Source: Maledivibacter halophilus (GTDB taxonomy: Bacteria > Bacillota > Clostridia > Peptostreptococcales > Caminicellaceae). From it: a DNA stretch of 64,000 nucleotides. Below, piece by piece: positions 33,709 through 42,951 of the stretch. Under the pieces are notes generated by a model. That model made no database searches. It was not told where the DNA came from and saw only the letters and a program-made list of their open reading frames with translations. The position numbers were made by a program, and so were the translations under genes. The DNA lies in assembly GCF_900167445.1 (NCBI RefSeq), contig NZ_FUZT01000013.1, forward strand, positions 80,329-144,328, read 5' to 3'. Position 1 is the stretch's first letter; every line of letters begins with the position of its first letter.

Positions 33709-36700
33709 ATGCCTATTAATGAAAATATCAACAAGGCTTTAGTAATAGGATCAGGACCAATAATAATTGGTCAGGCTGCAGAATTTGATTATTCTGGAAC
33801 ACAAGCTTGTAAGGTTTTAAAGGAAGAAGGAGTGGAGGTTGTACTGATAAATAGTAATCCTGCCACAATAATGACTGACAAAGAAATTGCTGATTCAGTT
33901 TATATAGAGCCATTAAACGTAGAAATTATTGAAAAGATTATAGTAAAGGAAAAGCCAGACAGCATAGTGGCGGGTATGGGAGGACAAATAGCTTTAAACT
34001 TAGCTGTAGAGCTTTATAAAAAAGGTATAATACAGAAATACGGACTTAAGCTTTTAGGAACTGATGTAGAAGCAATTGATAAAGCGGAAGATAGAGAAAA
34101 ATTTAAAGAATTAATGGAAAGTATAGGTCAGCCGGTTATAGAAAGTGAAATAGTAAATGATATAGAGGAAGCTATAAAGTACAGTGAAATAATAGGATTT
34201 CCCCTGGTTGTTAGGCCTGCCTTTACAATGGGAGGAAGCGGAGGCGGAATTGCAAACAATATAGAAGAACTAAAGGAAATAGCTTCTAAGGGCTTAAAGT
34301 ATAGTATGGTTAGTCAAGTCCTAATAGAAAGAAGTGTAAAGGGCTGGAAGGAAATAGAATATGAAATGATGAGGGACAATAAAGGCAATTGTATTACTGT
34401 ATGTAATATGGAGAATATTGACCCTGTAGGAGTTCATACAGGGGATAGTATAGTTGTGGCGCCATCCCAAACACTTAGTGATAAGGAATATCAGATGCTT
34501 AGAAATGCATCCATAAAGATAATAGATGCTTTAAATATAAAGGGTGGATGTAATGTTCAGCTTGCCCTCAATCCCCACAGCTTTGAATATTATGTTATAG
34601 AAGTAAATCCAAGGGTGAGTCGTTCCTCAGCTTTAGCTTCGAAGGCCACAGGATATCCTATAGCAAAGGTTGCTGCAAAAATAGCACTAGGATATAATCT
34701 CGATGAAATAAAAAATGAAGTTACAGATAAGACCTTTGCATGTTTTGAGCCTACATTGGATTATTGTGTAGTTAAGATACCAAAATGGCCCTTTGACAAA
34801 TTTAACAAGGGAAATAGGACTTTAGGAACAAAGATGATGGCTACAGGAGAAGTTATGGCTATAGCAAATAACTTTGAGAGTGCTTTACTTAAAGGGGTTA
34901 GGTCTTTAGAGATTGGACAGTATAATTTATATAATAAAAATTTGCATAGAATGTCGATAGAGGAGCTTAAAGAAAAAATTGAAGCCTGTGATGATGAAAG
35001 ATTATTCTATATTGCAGAGATGTTTAGAAGAGGTTCAAAAATAAAAGAAATTGCCCAATCAACTGGAATCGATAAATTTTATCTCGATAAAATTAAAAAC
35101 ATTATAGATTTAGAAGAAGATATAAGAGATAAGAGCTTAGATTATATTGATAAAGATAAGATGTTATTACTTAAGAAAAAGGGTTTTTCCGACAAAGGAA
35201 TAGGTAGTTTGACAAAGACGAATGGTATGGAAGTTTATAAGCTGAGAAAGAAGTATAATATAGAGGCCGTATACAAGATGGTTGATACATGTGGTGGGGA
35301 ATTTGAAGCCGCATCTCCATATTATTACTCTACCTATGATACTGTAGATGAAGTGGAGGTTTCATCAAGGGAAAAGGTCATGGTAATAGGTTCTGGTCCC
35401 ATAAGAATTGGTCAGGGAATAGAATTTGACTACTGCTCAGTACATGGAGTGTTATCTTTAAAGGAAGAAGGAATAGAATCCATTATTGTTAATAATAATC
35501 CTGAAACAGTAAGTACAGATTTTGATACCTCCGATAAATTATATTTTGAGCCCCTTACTGAGGAGGATGTTCTGAATATTATAGAAAAGGAAAAGCCTAA
35601 GGGAGTAATTTTACAATATGGAGGGCAAACCTCAATTAAATTGGCCAAGTTTTTAAATGAGATGGGGATAAATATACTGGGATCATCGGCAGAAAGTATT
35701 GATAAATCTGAGGACAGAGAAAAGTTTGAAAAACTTTTAAATGAGCTGGATATCAAAAGACCTAAGGGTAAAGGGGTAATGACATTAAAGGAGGGCCTTG
35801 AAACTGCAAAGACACTGGGATATCCGGTATTGGTAAGACCCAGCTATGTTCTTGGTGGTATGGGTATGGAGATCGCATATAATAAAGAGGAGCTTAGGAT
35901 ATATTTAAAGGATGCCTTTATTAGAGACAAAAAAAATCCAGTACTTATTGATAAATACATGATGGGACTGGAGATAGAGGTTGATGCTATTTGTGATGGA
36001 AAAGATATACTAATCCCTGGCATTATGGAACATCTGGAAAGAGCAGGAGTTCATTCCGGTGACAGCATATCAATCTATCCGGCAGATAATATTTCCAGAG
36101 AAATTGAGAATAATATAGTAGAATATACACGTAGGTTATCAAAGGCATTAAAGGTTAAAGGACTGATAAATATTCAATACGTTTTATATGAGGGAGAAAT
36201 TTATGTCATAGAGGTTAATCCAAGGGCATCAAGAACTGTTCCCTATATAAGCAAAGTAACAGGAATACCAATGATAGATCTTGCAACAAAAATTATGCTT
36301 GGTAAAAAATTAAAAGATCTAGGCTATGGAACCGGACTTAATAAATCTAAAAAGATAAAAGCAGTTAAGGTCCCTGTTTTTTCAATGGAAAAGCTTCCCG
36401 ATACTGAAATAGCCCTTGGACCTGAGATGAAATCAACGGGAGAGGTTTTAGGTGTTGGTGATGATCTTGATTCTGCTTTATACAAAGGGTTAATTGGAGC
36501 TAATATAAATATACCGAGAAAGGGCAAAGTGATAGTAAGCATTTCCGATAATTATAAAGAAGAATTTCTTCCTATAGCTAAAGAATTGAAGAATTTAGGA
36601 TTTGAGATATTTGCAACTGAAGGTACAGAGAGCTTCCTAGAGGAAAATTCTATTCAATCAACAAAGGTAAACAAAATTGGTGAGGAGGGACTTGATCTTT

Positions 36701-36915
36701 TAGATTTAATAGATAATGGAGAAATAGATTTAGTAGTAAATATACCAACAAAGGGACGCAATTCTAGAACCGATGGATTTAAAATCAGGAGAAGAGCAGT
36801 TGAGAAAAAGGTATGTTGCTTAACTTCCCTAGATACATTGGCTGCCATTACTGATATAATAAAAAAGGATATAAGTATAGAAGATTTAGAAGTTGTTAAT
36901 ATATGTGAGATATAA
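33709..36915 (+). CDS. carB: Carbamoyl-phosphate synthase large subunit
   Basis: The protein has 1068 residues, the full length. Two homologous ATP-grasp halves begin with VIGSGPIIIGQAAEFDYSGT (residue ~12) and VIGSGPIRIGQGIEFDYCSV (about 560). Each half has a phosphate-binding GGxG loop (MGGSGGGIANN; LGGMGMEIAYN) and a metal site ending EVNPRVSRSSALASK or EVNPRASRTVPYISK. The C-terminal ~140 residues form the MGS-like allosteric domain, where UMP normally binds. It makes carbamoyl phosphate from bicarbonate, ammonia and two ATP. An AAAGGAG site precedes ATG 33709. Confidence 0.98.
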   Translation: MPINENINKALVIGSGPIIIGQAAEFDYSGTQACKVLKEEGVEVVLINSNPATIMTDKEIADSVYIEPLNVEIIEKIIVKEKPDSIVAGMGGQIALNLAVELYKKGIIQKYGLKLLGTDVEAIDKAEDREKFKELMESIGQPVIESEIVNDIEEAIKYSEIIGFPLVVRPAFTMGGSGGGIANNIEELKEIASKGLKYSMVSQVLIERSVKGWKEIEYEMMRDNKGNCITVCNMENIDPVGVHTGDSIVVAPSQTLSDKEYQMLRNASIKIIDALNIKGGCNVQLALNPHSFEYYVIEVNPRVSRSSALASKATGYPIAKVAAKIALGYNLDEIKNEVTDKTFACFEPTLDYCVVKIPKWPFDKFNKGNRTLGTKMMATGEVMAIANNFESALLKGVRSLEIGQYNLYNKNLHRMSIEELKEKIEACDDERLFYIAEMFRRGSKIKEIAQSTGIDKFYLDKIKNIIDLEEDIRDKSLDYIDKDKMLLLKKKGFSDKGIGSLTKTNGMEVYKLRKKYNIEAVYKMVDTCGGEFEAASPYYYSTYDTVDEVEVSSREKVMVIGSGPIRIGQGIEFDYCSVHGVLSLKEEGIESIIVNNNPETVSTDFDTSDKLYFEPLTEEDVLNIIEKEKPKGVILQYGGQTSIKLAKFLNEMGINILGSSAESIDKSEDREKFEKLLNELDIKRPKGKGVMTLKEGLETAKTLGYPVLVRPSYVLGGMGMEIAYNKEELRIYLKDAFIRDKKNPVLIDKYMMGLEIEVDAICDGKDILIPGIMEHLERAGVHSGDSISIYPADNISREIENNIVEYTRRLSKALKVKGLINIQYVLYEGEIYVIEVNPRASRTVPYISKVTGIPMIDLATKIMLGKKLKDLGYGTGLNKSKKIKAVKVPVFSMEKLPDTEIALGPEMKSTGEVLGVGDDLDSALYKGLIGANINIPRKGKVIVSISDNYKEEFLPIAKELKNLGFEIFATEGTESFLEENSIQSTKVNKIGEEGLDLLDLIDNGEIDLVVNIPTKGRNSRTDGFKIRRRAVEKKVCCLTSLDTLAAITDIIKKDISIEDLEVVNICEI

Positions 36916-36944
36916 ATTTTATAAAAAACCTTAGGGGGATGAAT

Positions 36945-37577
36945 ATGGATATATCTAAAGAAATTGCAAGGAAGCTTCTCGAAATTCAGGCTGTTACAAT
37001 TAAGGATACCTCAAATTTATTTACATGGGCATCTGGTATAAAATCACCTATATATTGTGATAATAGGCTTACAATGAGTTATCCAGAGGTAAGAAATACT
37101 GTGGCAGAGGCCTTTAGAAAAGTGATTGAAAAGGAATTCCCAGAGGCTGGTATTATAGCAGGTACAGCAACTGCTGGAATTCCCCATGCGGCATGGGTTT
37201 CACAGAAAATGAACCTGCCTATGGTATATGTTAGAAGCTCCGCCAAGGGTCATGGAAAACAAAATCAAATTGAAGGCAGATTATTTAAAGGGAAAAAAGT
37301 TGTACTTATTGAAGACTTGCTTTCAACTGGAGGTAGCTCTATGAAGGCGGTTAAGGCTCTAAGAGAAGCTGGAGCAGATGTTATTGGAGTAGTGGCTATA
37401 TTCAGTTATAACTTTAAGAAAGTTCAGGATTTATTTAATGAGGAAAATGTAGAATACAGAACATTAACGAATTATGATGTGCTTTTGCCAATAGCAGCTG
37501 AAATGGGATATGTGAAGGAAGAAGAATTGGAATTACTGAAGCAGTGGAGTAAGAATCCATATATATTTACTAAGTAA
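36945..37577 (+). CDS. pyrE: Orotate phosphoribosyltransferase
   Basis: The protein has 210 residues from ATG 36945, six nt after GGGGG; the in-frame ATG at 36939 overlaps that site. The PRPP-binding motif is VVLIEDLLSTGGSSMKA (about 120-136), with a flexible-loop segment RSSAKGHGKQNQIEG. It joins orotate and PRPP to form OMP. It is the last gene of the carA-carB-pyrE unit. PyrF, the next enzyme, is in the other pyr operon about 23 kb downstream. Confidence 0.96.
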   Translation: MDISKEIARKLLEIQAVTIKDTSNLFTWASGIKSPIYCDNRLTMSYPEVRNTVAEAFRKVIEKEFPEAGIIAGTATAGIPHAAWVSQKMNLPMVYVRSSAKGHGKQNQIEGRLFKGKKVVLIEDLLSTGGSSMKAVKALREAGADVIGVVAIFSYNFKKVQDLFNEENVEYRTLTNYDVLLPIAAEMGYVKEEELELLKQWSKNPYIFTK

Positions 37578-37700
37578 ACTCGCTGTGCTAGTTTCTATAT
37601 CGTGAGTTTTAATATTTCCTTTTTGTTTCATTCTATAAACCTGTTTTTTTATATAAATTTTAAGGAAAAAACGGGTTTATAATTATAAATTTTTTCGTAA
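37578..37700. repeat. Family C repeat, left end plus core
   Basis: It starts at the pyrE stop with CTCGCTGTGCTAGTTTCTAT and TATCGTGAGTTTTAATATTT, and continues with ATAAACCTGTTTTTTTATAT and a matching AAAAAACGGGTTTAT. The core hairpin would also serve as a terminator-like structure for pyrE. Confidence 0.6.
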
Positions 37701-37726
37701 AAAAAATCTTTTTTACCAATGGATAG

Positions 37727-37789
37727 TTGGAAATAGAATTTCAATTTAGTATAATAAAGGGCAAGAATATTTAATGTTCTTGTCTTTTG
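37727..37789 (+). promoter_or_regulatory. Promoter of the aspartate kinase gene followed at once by a hairpin
   Basis: TTGGAA (37727-37732) and TATAAT (37750-37755) are 17 bp apart. From about the expected start site, CAAGAA ... TTCTTG (37762-37783) plus TCTTTTG forms a terminator-like stem. It could end read-through from pyrE, attenuate lysC, or protect the 5' end. No lysine riboswitch is visible in the short leader. Confidence 0.55.
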
Positions 37790-37866
37790 TTATTAAAATT
37801 TTTTATTCTAAAAACCTAGTGGCTAGGGGCTAGCAGCTAGCATCTTACTAAATGAGGAGGAAAAGT

Positions 37867-39186
37867 GTGAATAATTTAAAAATAGCAAAATTTGGAGGAT
37901 CATCTGTTGCTGATGCAGCTCAATTTCTCAAAGTGAAAAAAATTATTGAAGCTGATAAAGAGCGAAGATATGTTGTAGTATCAGCACCTGGAAAACGACA
38001 TAGTGAAGATAATAAGATAACGGATTTGCTTTATTTATGTCACGCCCATATTAAATACTCTGTTCCCTTTGATCAAGTATTTCAAATAATAACAGATAGA
38101 TATTTAGGAATAGTTAATGAACTTAATTTGGATTTAGATATTAGCTCTTATTTAGATGAAATTAAAGGAAACATGAAAAAAGGTATTTCCATTGACTATT
38201 TAGTTAGCAGAGGAGAATACTTAAATGCTTTAATTATGGCAAAATTTTTAGAATATGAATTTATTGATGCTAGTGAAATTATATATTTTGATAATAATGG
38301 TTCTATAGATCTTAAACAAACAGAAGAAAAGATGATAAGGGAATTATCTAAGTATGATTATGCAGTCATACCCGGATTTTATGGAAGTTCTCCAAATGGT
38401 GAAATAAAAACTTTTTCCAGAGGTGGTTCCGACATTACTGGAGCAGTAGTATCAAGAATTGCACATGCTGATATATATGAGAATTGGACTGATGTATCGG
38501 GATTTCTTATGGCGGATCCACGTATTGTAAAAGATCCTGAGCCCATTGAAAAAATAACATATAGAGAGTTACGTGAACTATCATATATGGGGGCTTCAGT
38601 GCTTCATGAAGAAGCTATTTTTCCAGTTAGAGATGCAGGAATACCTATAAACATCAGAAATACCAATGAGCCTGACAATCCAGGGACAATAATCACAAAG
38701 GATGAGTCTAGTGATAAGATAGTAACTGGTATAGCAGGAAAGAAAGACTTTACAGTTATAGCTATCGATAAAAACCATATGCATTCAGATATTGGGTTCA
38801 TTAGAAAAATATTATCAATATTGGAAATGAATAATATTTGTTTTGAACATTTACCCTCTGGGATAGATTCTGTTTCTATAGTTATTTCTAATTGTCGGCT
38901 AGAAAATAAGCTTAATACAATTATCGATGAAATTAATAAACAATGCGATCCAGACTCCCTAAATGTATATACTAATATGGCTCTTATAGCCACAGTGGGA
39001 AATAATATGGCTTATACCACTGGAATATCAGCCAAGCTATTTACTGCCTTAGGAGATGAAAAAATAAATATTCGCATGATCGATCAAGGATCCAGTGAAA
39101 TAAATATTATTGTAGGAATTGAAGAAAAGGATTTTGAAAAAGCAATAAAGGCTATATATAAAGCATTTGTAGAAGAATATAAATAA
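37867..39186 (+). CDS. lysC: Aspartate kinase
   Basis: The protein has 439 residues from GTG 37867, which is 6 nt after GAGGAGG; the in-frame ATG at 37852 lies within that site. The N-terminal amino-acid kinase domain starts KIAKFGGSSVADAAQF and includes FSRGGSDITGA around 190. Two C-terminal ACT domains (about 290-439) suggest feedback by lysine or threonine. It makes aspartyl phosphate for the lysine, threonine and methionine pathways and is monofunctional. The symbol stands for the class; which isozyme it is cannot be told. Confidence 0.93.
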   Translation: MNNLKIAKFGGSSVADAAQFLKVKKIIEADKERRYVVVSAPGKRHSEDNKITDLLYLCHAHIKYSVPFDQVFQIITDRYLGIVNELNLDLDISSYLDEIKGNMKKGISIDYLVSRGEYLNALIMAKFLEYEFIDASEIIYFDNNGSIDLKQTEEKMIRELSKYDYAVIPGFYGSSPNGEIKTFSRGGSDITGAVVSRIAHADIYENWTDVSGFLMADPRIVKDPEPIEKITYRELRELSYMGASVLHEEAIFPVRDAGIPINIRNTNEPDNPGTIITKDESSDKIVTGIAGKKDFTVIAIDKNHMHSDIGFIRKILSILEMNNICFEHLPSGIDSVSIVISNCRLENKLNTIIDEINKQCDPDSLNVYTNMALIATVGNNMAYTTGISAKLFTALGDEKINIRMIDQGSSEINIIVGIEEKDFEKAIKAIYKAFVEEYK

Positions 39187-39232
39187 AAGACGCATATATA
39201 AAGTCAATTTAGTAAAACTTAATATAAATACT

Positions 39233-39261
39233 TTGACATATTACTATTAAAATATTATAAT
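39233..39261 (+). promoter_or_regulatory. asnS T-box promoter
   Basis: TTGACA (39233-39238) and TATAAT (39256-39261) with a 17-bp spacer are a consensus sigma-A promoter about 30 nt before the T-box begins. Confidence 0.88.
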
Positions 39262-39289
39262 ATCGGTAATAAAAGTAAAAAAATAAAAA

Positions 39290-39655
39290 CTATGAAGAGA
39301 AGAGTAAATATAGGATGTAGATTTAGCGAGTCGGTGATGGTGAAAGACTGATACGAAGCCTATATTGAAGAACATCTCTGAGTTTCTAACCAAAATTTGT
39401 ATGGAGTTTATATAGTAAAACTTAATTTATACATATTCAAATACTCAGTATTTTGGGGAGTTTTGAATATGTATAAATTAATAGTTTTACTTGAATCTAT
39501 ATAGAGAGTAGGCTTAGACGGAACCAATCCGTTATAATTGGATAGCACAGAATATGTGTTAGTTTGAGCTGGCCGCATAAATTATTGTGGCAATAAGGGT
39601 GGCACCGCGAATATAAGTTCTTCGTCCCTATTTTAGGAGATGAAGGGCTTTTTTA
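39290..39655 (+). ncRNA. T-box leader of asnS (asparagine specifier)
   Basis: Stem I carries the usual GAGTCGGTGATGGTGAAAG segment, and the specifier is AAC at 39371-39373 followed by A, matching tRNA-Asn. A stem III-like hairpin (GACGGAACCAATCCGTT) follows. The T-box sequence AGGGTGGCACCGCG lies at 39597-39610, and a terminator with T6 ends near 39655. Uncharged tRNA-Asn would favour antitermination and expression of asnS. A family A repeat occupies 39411-39504, between stem I and stem III. Confidence 0.93.
39411..39504. repeat. Leader palindrome repeat, family A, copy 4, inside the T-box
   Basis: This 94-bp copy runs from TATAGTAAAACTTAATTTAT to AATAGTTTTACTTGAATCTA. Its inner arms ATACATATTCAAA and TTTTGAATATGTAT pair. 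It lies where stem II elements usually are, so it enlarges the T-box by about 95 nt without touching stem I or the T-box sequence. Confidence 0.75.
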
Positions 39656-39728
39656 TTTCACAAAGGTAACTAAAGGACTAAAAATTACAAAATGAGAATT
39701 TTAGTAATAAAGTGAAGGAGGAAAAAAG

Positions 39729-41120
39729 GTGAAAAACGTATTAATTAAAGATATCTATAGAAATACAGAAAAGTATATAGATAAAACCATAACAATTTCT
39801 GGTTGGATTAGAACATCGAGATCATCAAAGGCCTTTGGATTTATTGAAGTAAATGATGGAAGCTTTTTTAAGAATATTCAGGTAGTTTTTGAAGAAAGTC
39901 TTGAAAATTTTAAAGAAATAGGAAAATTTACAATAGCTTCAGCCATTGTTGTTGAAGGAACTCTTGTTGCTACTCCAGGTGCAAAGCAGCCCTTTGAAAT
40001 CAAAGCAACAAAGATATCCTTAGAAGCAGGAGCAGATAGGGATTATCCATTGCAGAAGAAAAGACATACTTTTGAATACTTAAGGACAATTGCTCATTTA
40101 AGACCAAGAAGTAATGCTTTTTCAGCTGTATTCAGAGTACGTTCCCTTACAGCCTATGCTATTCACAAATTCTTCCAGGAAAGGGGATTCGTATATGTTA
40201 ACACTCCTATTATTACTGGAAGCGACTGTGAAGGCGCTGGAGAAATGTTTAGAGTATCTACCCTTGATTTTAACAATATTCCTATGACAGAAGAAGGAAA
40301 TATAGATTTTAATAAGGATTTCTTTGGCAAAGAAACAAATTTAACAGTAAGTGGCCAGCTTGAAGCAGAGGCATATGCTCTTGCATATAGAAATGTATAT
40401 ACATTTGGACCAACTTTTAGGGCTGAAAATTCCAATACAGCTAGACATGCTTCTGAATTCTGGATGATGGAGCCGGAAATAGCCTTTGCGGATTTAAATG
40501 ATAATATGGATCTTGCAGAGGATATGCTGAAATTTATTATTAATTTTGTAATGGAAAATGCCCCAGAAGAAATTGAATTCTTCAATAAATTTATTGATAA
40601 AGAATTGCTTAATCGTTTAAACAATGTTATAAATTCAGATTTTAAGAGAATTACCTATACAGAAGCAGTAGAAATACTAGAAAAGGCAAATGAAAAATTC
40701 CAATACCCTGTTTATTGGGGATGTGATCTACAAACCGAACATGAGAGATATATAACAGAAAAAGTATTTAAAAGGCCTGTTTTTGTAACGGATTATCCAA
40801 AGGATATTAAGGCTTTCTATATGAGAATGAACGATGATAACAAAACTGTTGCAGCTATGGACCTTTTGGTTCCTGGTGTAGGAGAGCTTGTTGGTGGAAG
40901 CCAAAGGGAAGAGAGAATGGATGTTCTCGAAAAAAGATTGGAAGAAATGAATCTTAATAAGGATGACTATTGGTGGTATCTGGATTTGAGAAGATATGGG
41001 GGAGTAAAGCATGCCGGTTATGGACTTGGATTTGAAAGAGCTATTATGTATCTTACCGGGATATCAAATATAAGAGATGTAATACCTTTCCCAAGAACTC
41101 CAAAATCTGCTGAGTTTTAA
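39729..41120 (+). CDS. asnS: Asparagine-tRNA ligase
   Basis: The protein has 463 residues from GTG 39729, with AGGAGG just upstream. The N-terminal OB-fold anticodon domain (about 15-100, TISGWIRTSRSSKAFGFIEV) is followed by the class II catalytic core with ENSNTARHASEFWMMEPE (motif 2 region) and GYGLGFERAIMYLTG (motif 3). It charges tRNA-Asn with asparagine. The upstream T-box with an Asn codon confirms the specificity. Confidence 0.97.
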   Translation: MKNVLIKDIYRNTEKYIDKTITISGWIRTSRSSKAFGFIEVNDGSFFKNIQVVFEESLENFKEIGKFTIASAIVVEGTLVATPGAKQPFEIKATKISLEAGADRDYPLQKKRHTFEYLRTIAHLRPRSNAFSAVFRVRSLTAYAIHKFFQERGFVYVNTPIITGSDCEGAGEMFRVSTLDFNNIPMTEEGNIDFNKDFFGKETNLTVSGQLEAEAYALAYRNVYTFGPTFRAENSNTARHASEFWMMEPEIAFADLNDNMDLAEDMLKFIINFVMENAPEEIEFFNKFIDKELLNRLNNVINSDFKRITYTEAVEILEKANEKFQYPVYWGCDLQTEHERYITEKVFKRPVFVTDYPKDIKAFYMRMNDDNKTVAAMDLLVPGVGELVGGSQREERMDVLEKRLEEMNLNKDDYWWYLDLRRYGGVKHAGYGLGFERAIMYLTGISNIRDVIPFPRTPKSAEF

Positions 41121-41126
41121 ATAATT

Positions 41127-41144
41127 GATTATGCAATTTCCTCA
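41127..41144. repeat. Solo right end of family M repeat
   Basis: GATTATGCAATTTCCTCA is the right terminal repeat seen at 45450 and 46100. No left partner lies within range, so this is a remnant. Confidence 0.45.
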
Positions 41145-41166
41145 GATAATATAGAGAATAATCTTA

Positions 41167-41207
41167 AGAACTGTCTCATAATAAAAAATGAGGCAGTTCT
41201 ATTTTTA
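41167..41207 (+). terminator. Terminator after asnS
   Basis: AGAACTGTCTCAT and ATGAGGCAGTTCT form a 13-bp stem with one mismatch, followed by ATTTTTATT. Confidence 0.93.
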
Positions 41208-41214
41208 TTGTGTT

Positions 41215-41367
41215 GTGGATGTTGGTTTTTTAGACTTTCTAAGTGGTGAAGTATGTAAATGTCTTAAAGATAAATACAAAATATTAGTTGATTTAAGGAT
41301 AAAAGGTTTTTGGAACGCTATGAATGAACTGGAAATATTCTATACAAAGAGGATTTTAAAGAAATAG
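41215..41367 (+). pseudogene. Possible short gene remnant of unknown origin
   Basis: A 50-codon frame (DVGFLDFLSGEVCKCLKDKY and onward to YTKRILKK) has protein-like composition. It has no start site, no ribosome binding site, and begins inside the asnS terminator's T-rich tail. I do not recognise the family. It may be the broken end of a lost gene or chance. Confidence 0.25.
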
Positions 41368-41416
41368 ATTTGAAGAAAAATCATATTCTATTTTAAATAA
41401 AGATAAACAAATCTGA

Positions 41417-41438
41417 GTTTTATTAGCGTATATCTATA
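41417..41438. repeat. Solo right end of family B repeat
   Basis: GTTTTATTAGCGTATATCTA matches the right end of the two full family B elements at 10246 and 30391, without the remainder of the element. Confidence 0.4.
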
Positions 41439-41464
41439 ATATAAAGTAAAGAGGGGGACATAAA

Positions 41465-42943
41465 ATGATTGAAAGAGGTAGTGGAATATTATTGCATATT
41501 ACTTCTTTGCCAAGCCTATATGGAATAGGAACCTTTGGTAGAGAAGCCTACAAATTTGTTGATTTTCTTGAAAAGGCAGGGCAAAAGTATTGGCAAATAC
41601 TACCCCTTGGCACAACAGGATATGGAGATTCCCCCTATCAATCCTTTTCAGCTTTTGCTGGGAATCCATATTTTATTGATTTAGACCTATTAGTTCAAGA
41701 AGGTATTCTAAATAAAGAGGATTTTCAAAATATTAATTTTGGTGAGGATAAAAGAAATATTGATTATGAAAAGATATTCAATAATAAAATGAGTATTTTA
41801 AGATATTCATATAAAAATGCAAGAAAGACAGTCAAAGATAAGATACTTGTATTTAAGGAAAATAATATTGACTGGATAGAAGAATACTCCCTATATATGA
41901 TTGCTAAGACTAGATTTAATTTGAAGTCATGGCAAAAGTGGGATGAGGATATTAAATTAAGAAGACCAGAAGCGATGAGGTACTATAAAGAAAATTACGA
42001 AGATGAGATGAACTTTTGGATTTATCTTCAATACCAGTTTTTCAAACAATGGAAAAATTTAAAGAAATATGCTAACAATAAGGGTGTAAAGATTATAGGC
42101 GACATTCCTATTTATGTTGCAGAAGATAGTGCAGATGTATGGGGAAATAGGGAACTTTTTCTATTGGATAATAAATATAAACCCATAAAAATTGCCGGAT
42201 GTCCTCCCGATGACTTTTCTGAGACAGGACAGCTCTGGGGAAATCCTATATATAATTGGAATCTAATGGAGAAAAGAGGCTTTGACTGGTGGATTAAAAG
42301 AATTAAAGCTAATTCCAAGCTTTATGATATTATACGAGTAGATCATTTTAGAGGTTTTCAGGCATACTGGGAGGTACCCTATGGTGATGAAACGGCTGCA
42401 GATGGAAGATGGGTGAAGGGACCAGGGATGAAGCTTTTTAATGCCCTAAAGGATTCTCTTGGGCATATTGATATTATTGCTGAAGACCTTGGCTTTCTTA
42501 CTCAAGAGGTAGTTAGATTTAGAGAAGAAACAGGCTTTCCAGGAATGAAGGTTCTGCAATTTGCCTTCAATCCCCTTGAAGAAAGTGATTATCTTCCCCA
42601 TAATTATGAAAAGAATTGCGTTGTCTATACTGGAACCCATGACAATGATACAGTAAATGGATGGTTTGAAAATACAAATGCTGATGATGTAAAGCATTCC
42701 ATAAAATATTTCAACTTAAATGAAGAAGAAGGATATAATTGGGGATTTATCAGAGGCGCATGGAGTTCAGTTGCAAATATTGCCATTGCCCAAATGCAAG
42801 ATTTTTTGGGCTTGGGAAGTAAAGCAAGAATGAATATTCCTTCTACTTTGGGTGGAAACTGGTTATGGAGGCTTAGGAGAAATGAATTAAATAATGAACT
42901 AGCAAAGAAAATATATGAAATGACGAAACTTTATGGAAGGTAG
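41465..42943 (+). CDS. malQ: 4-alpha-glucanotransferase (amylomaltase, GH77)
   Basis: The protein has 492 residues, typical of the short MalQ type. It starts MIERGSGILLHITSLPSLYG. Catalytic segments are IIRVDHFRGFQAYWEVP (nucleophile Asp), DIIAEDLG (acid/base Glu) and YTGTHDNDTVNGW (stabilising Asp). It rearranges maltodextrins into longer chains that the phosphorylase can attack. The phosphorylase gene starts 8 bp after its stop, so the two are co-transcribed for glycogen or starch breakdown. Confidence 0.97.
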   Translation: MIERGSGILLHITSLPSLYGIGTFGREAYKFVDFLEKAGQKYWQILPLGTTGYGDSPYQSFSAFAGNPYFIDLDLLVQEGILNKEDFQNINFGEDKRNIDYEKIFNNKMSILRYSYKNARKTVKDKILVFKENNIDWIEEYSLYMIAKTRFNLKSWQKWDEDIKLRRPEAMRYYKENYEDEMNFWIYLQYQFFKQWKNLKKYANNKGVKIIGDIPIYVAEDSADVWGNRELFLLDNKYKPIKIAGCPPDDFSETGQLWGNPIYNWNLMEKRGFDWWIKRIKANSKLYDIIRVDHFRGFQAYWEVPYGDETAADGRWVKGPGMKLFNALKDSLGHIDIIAEDLGFLTQEVVRFREETGFPGMKVLQFAFNPLEESDYLPHNYEKNCVVYTGTHDNDTVNGWFENTNADDVKHSIKYFNLNEEEGYNWGFIRGAWSSVANIAIAQMQDFLGLGSKARMNIPSTLGGNWLWRLRRNELNNELAKKIYEMTKLYGR

Positions 42944-42951
42944 GATAGGCA

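Noticed and set aside
37756..37866. A lysine riboswitch before aspartate kinase
   Set aside because: The leader is about 100 nt and lacks the conserved five-stem sequence pattern.
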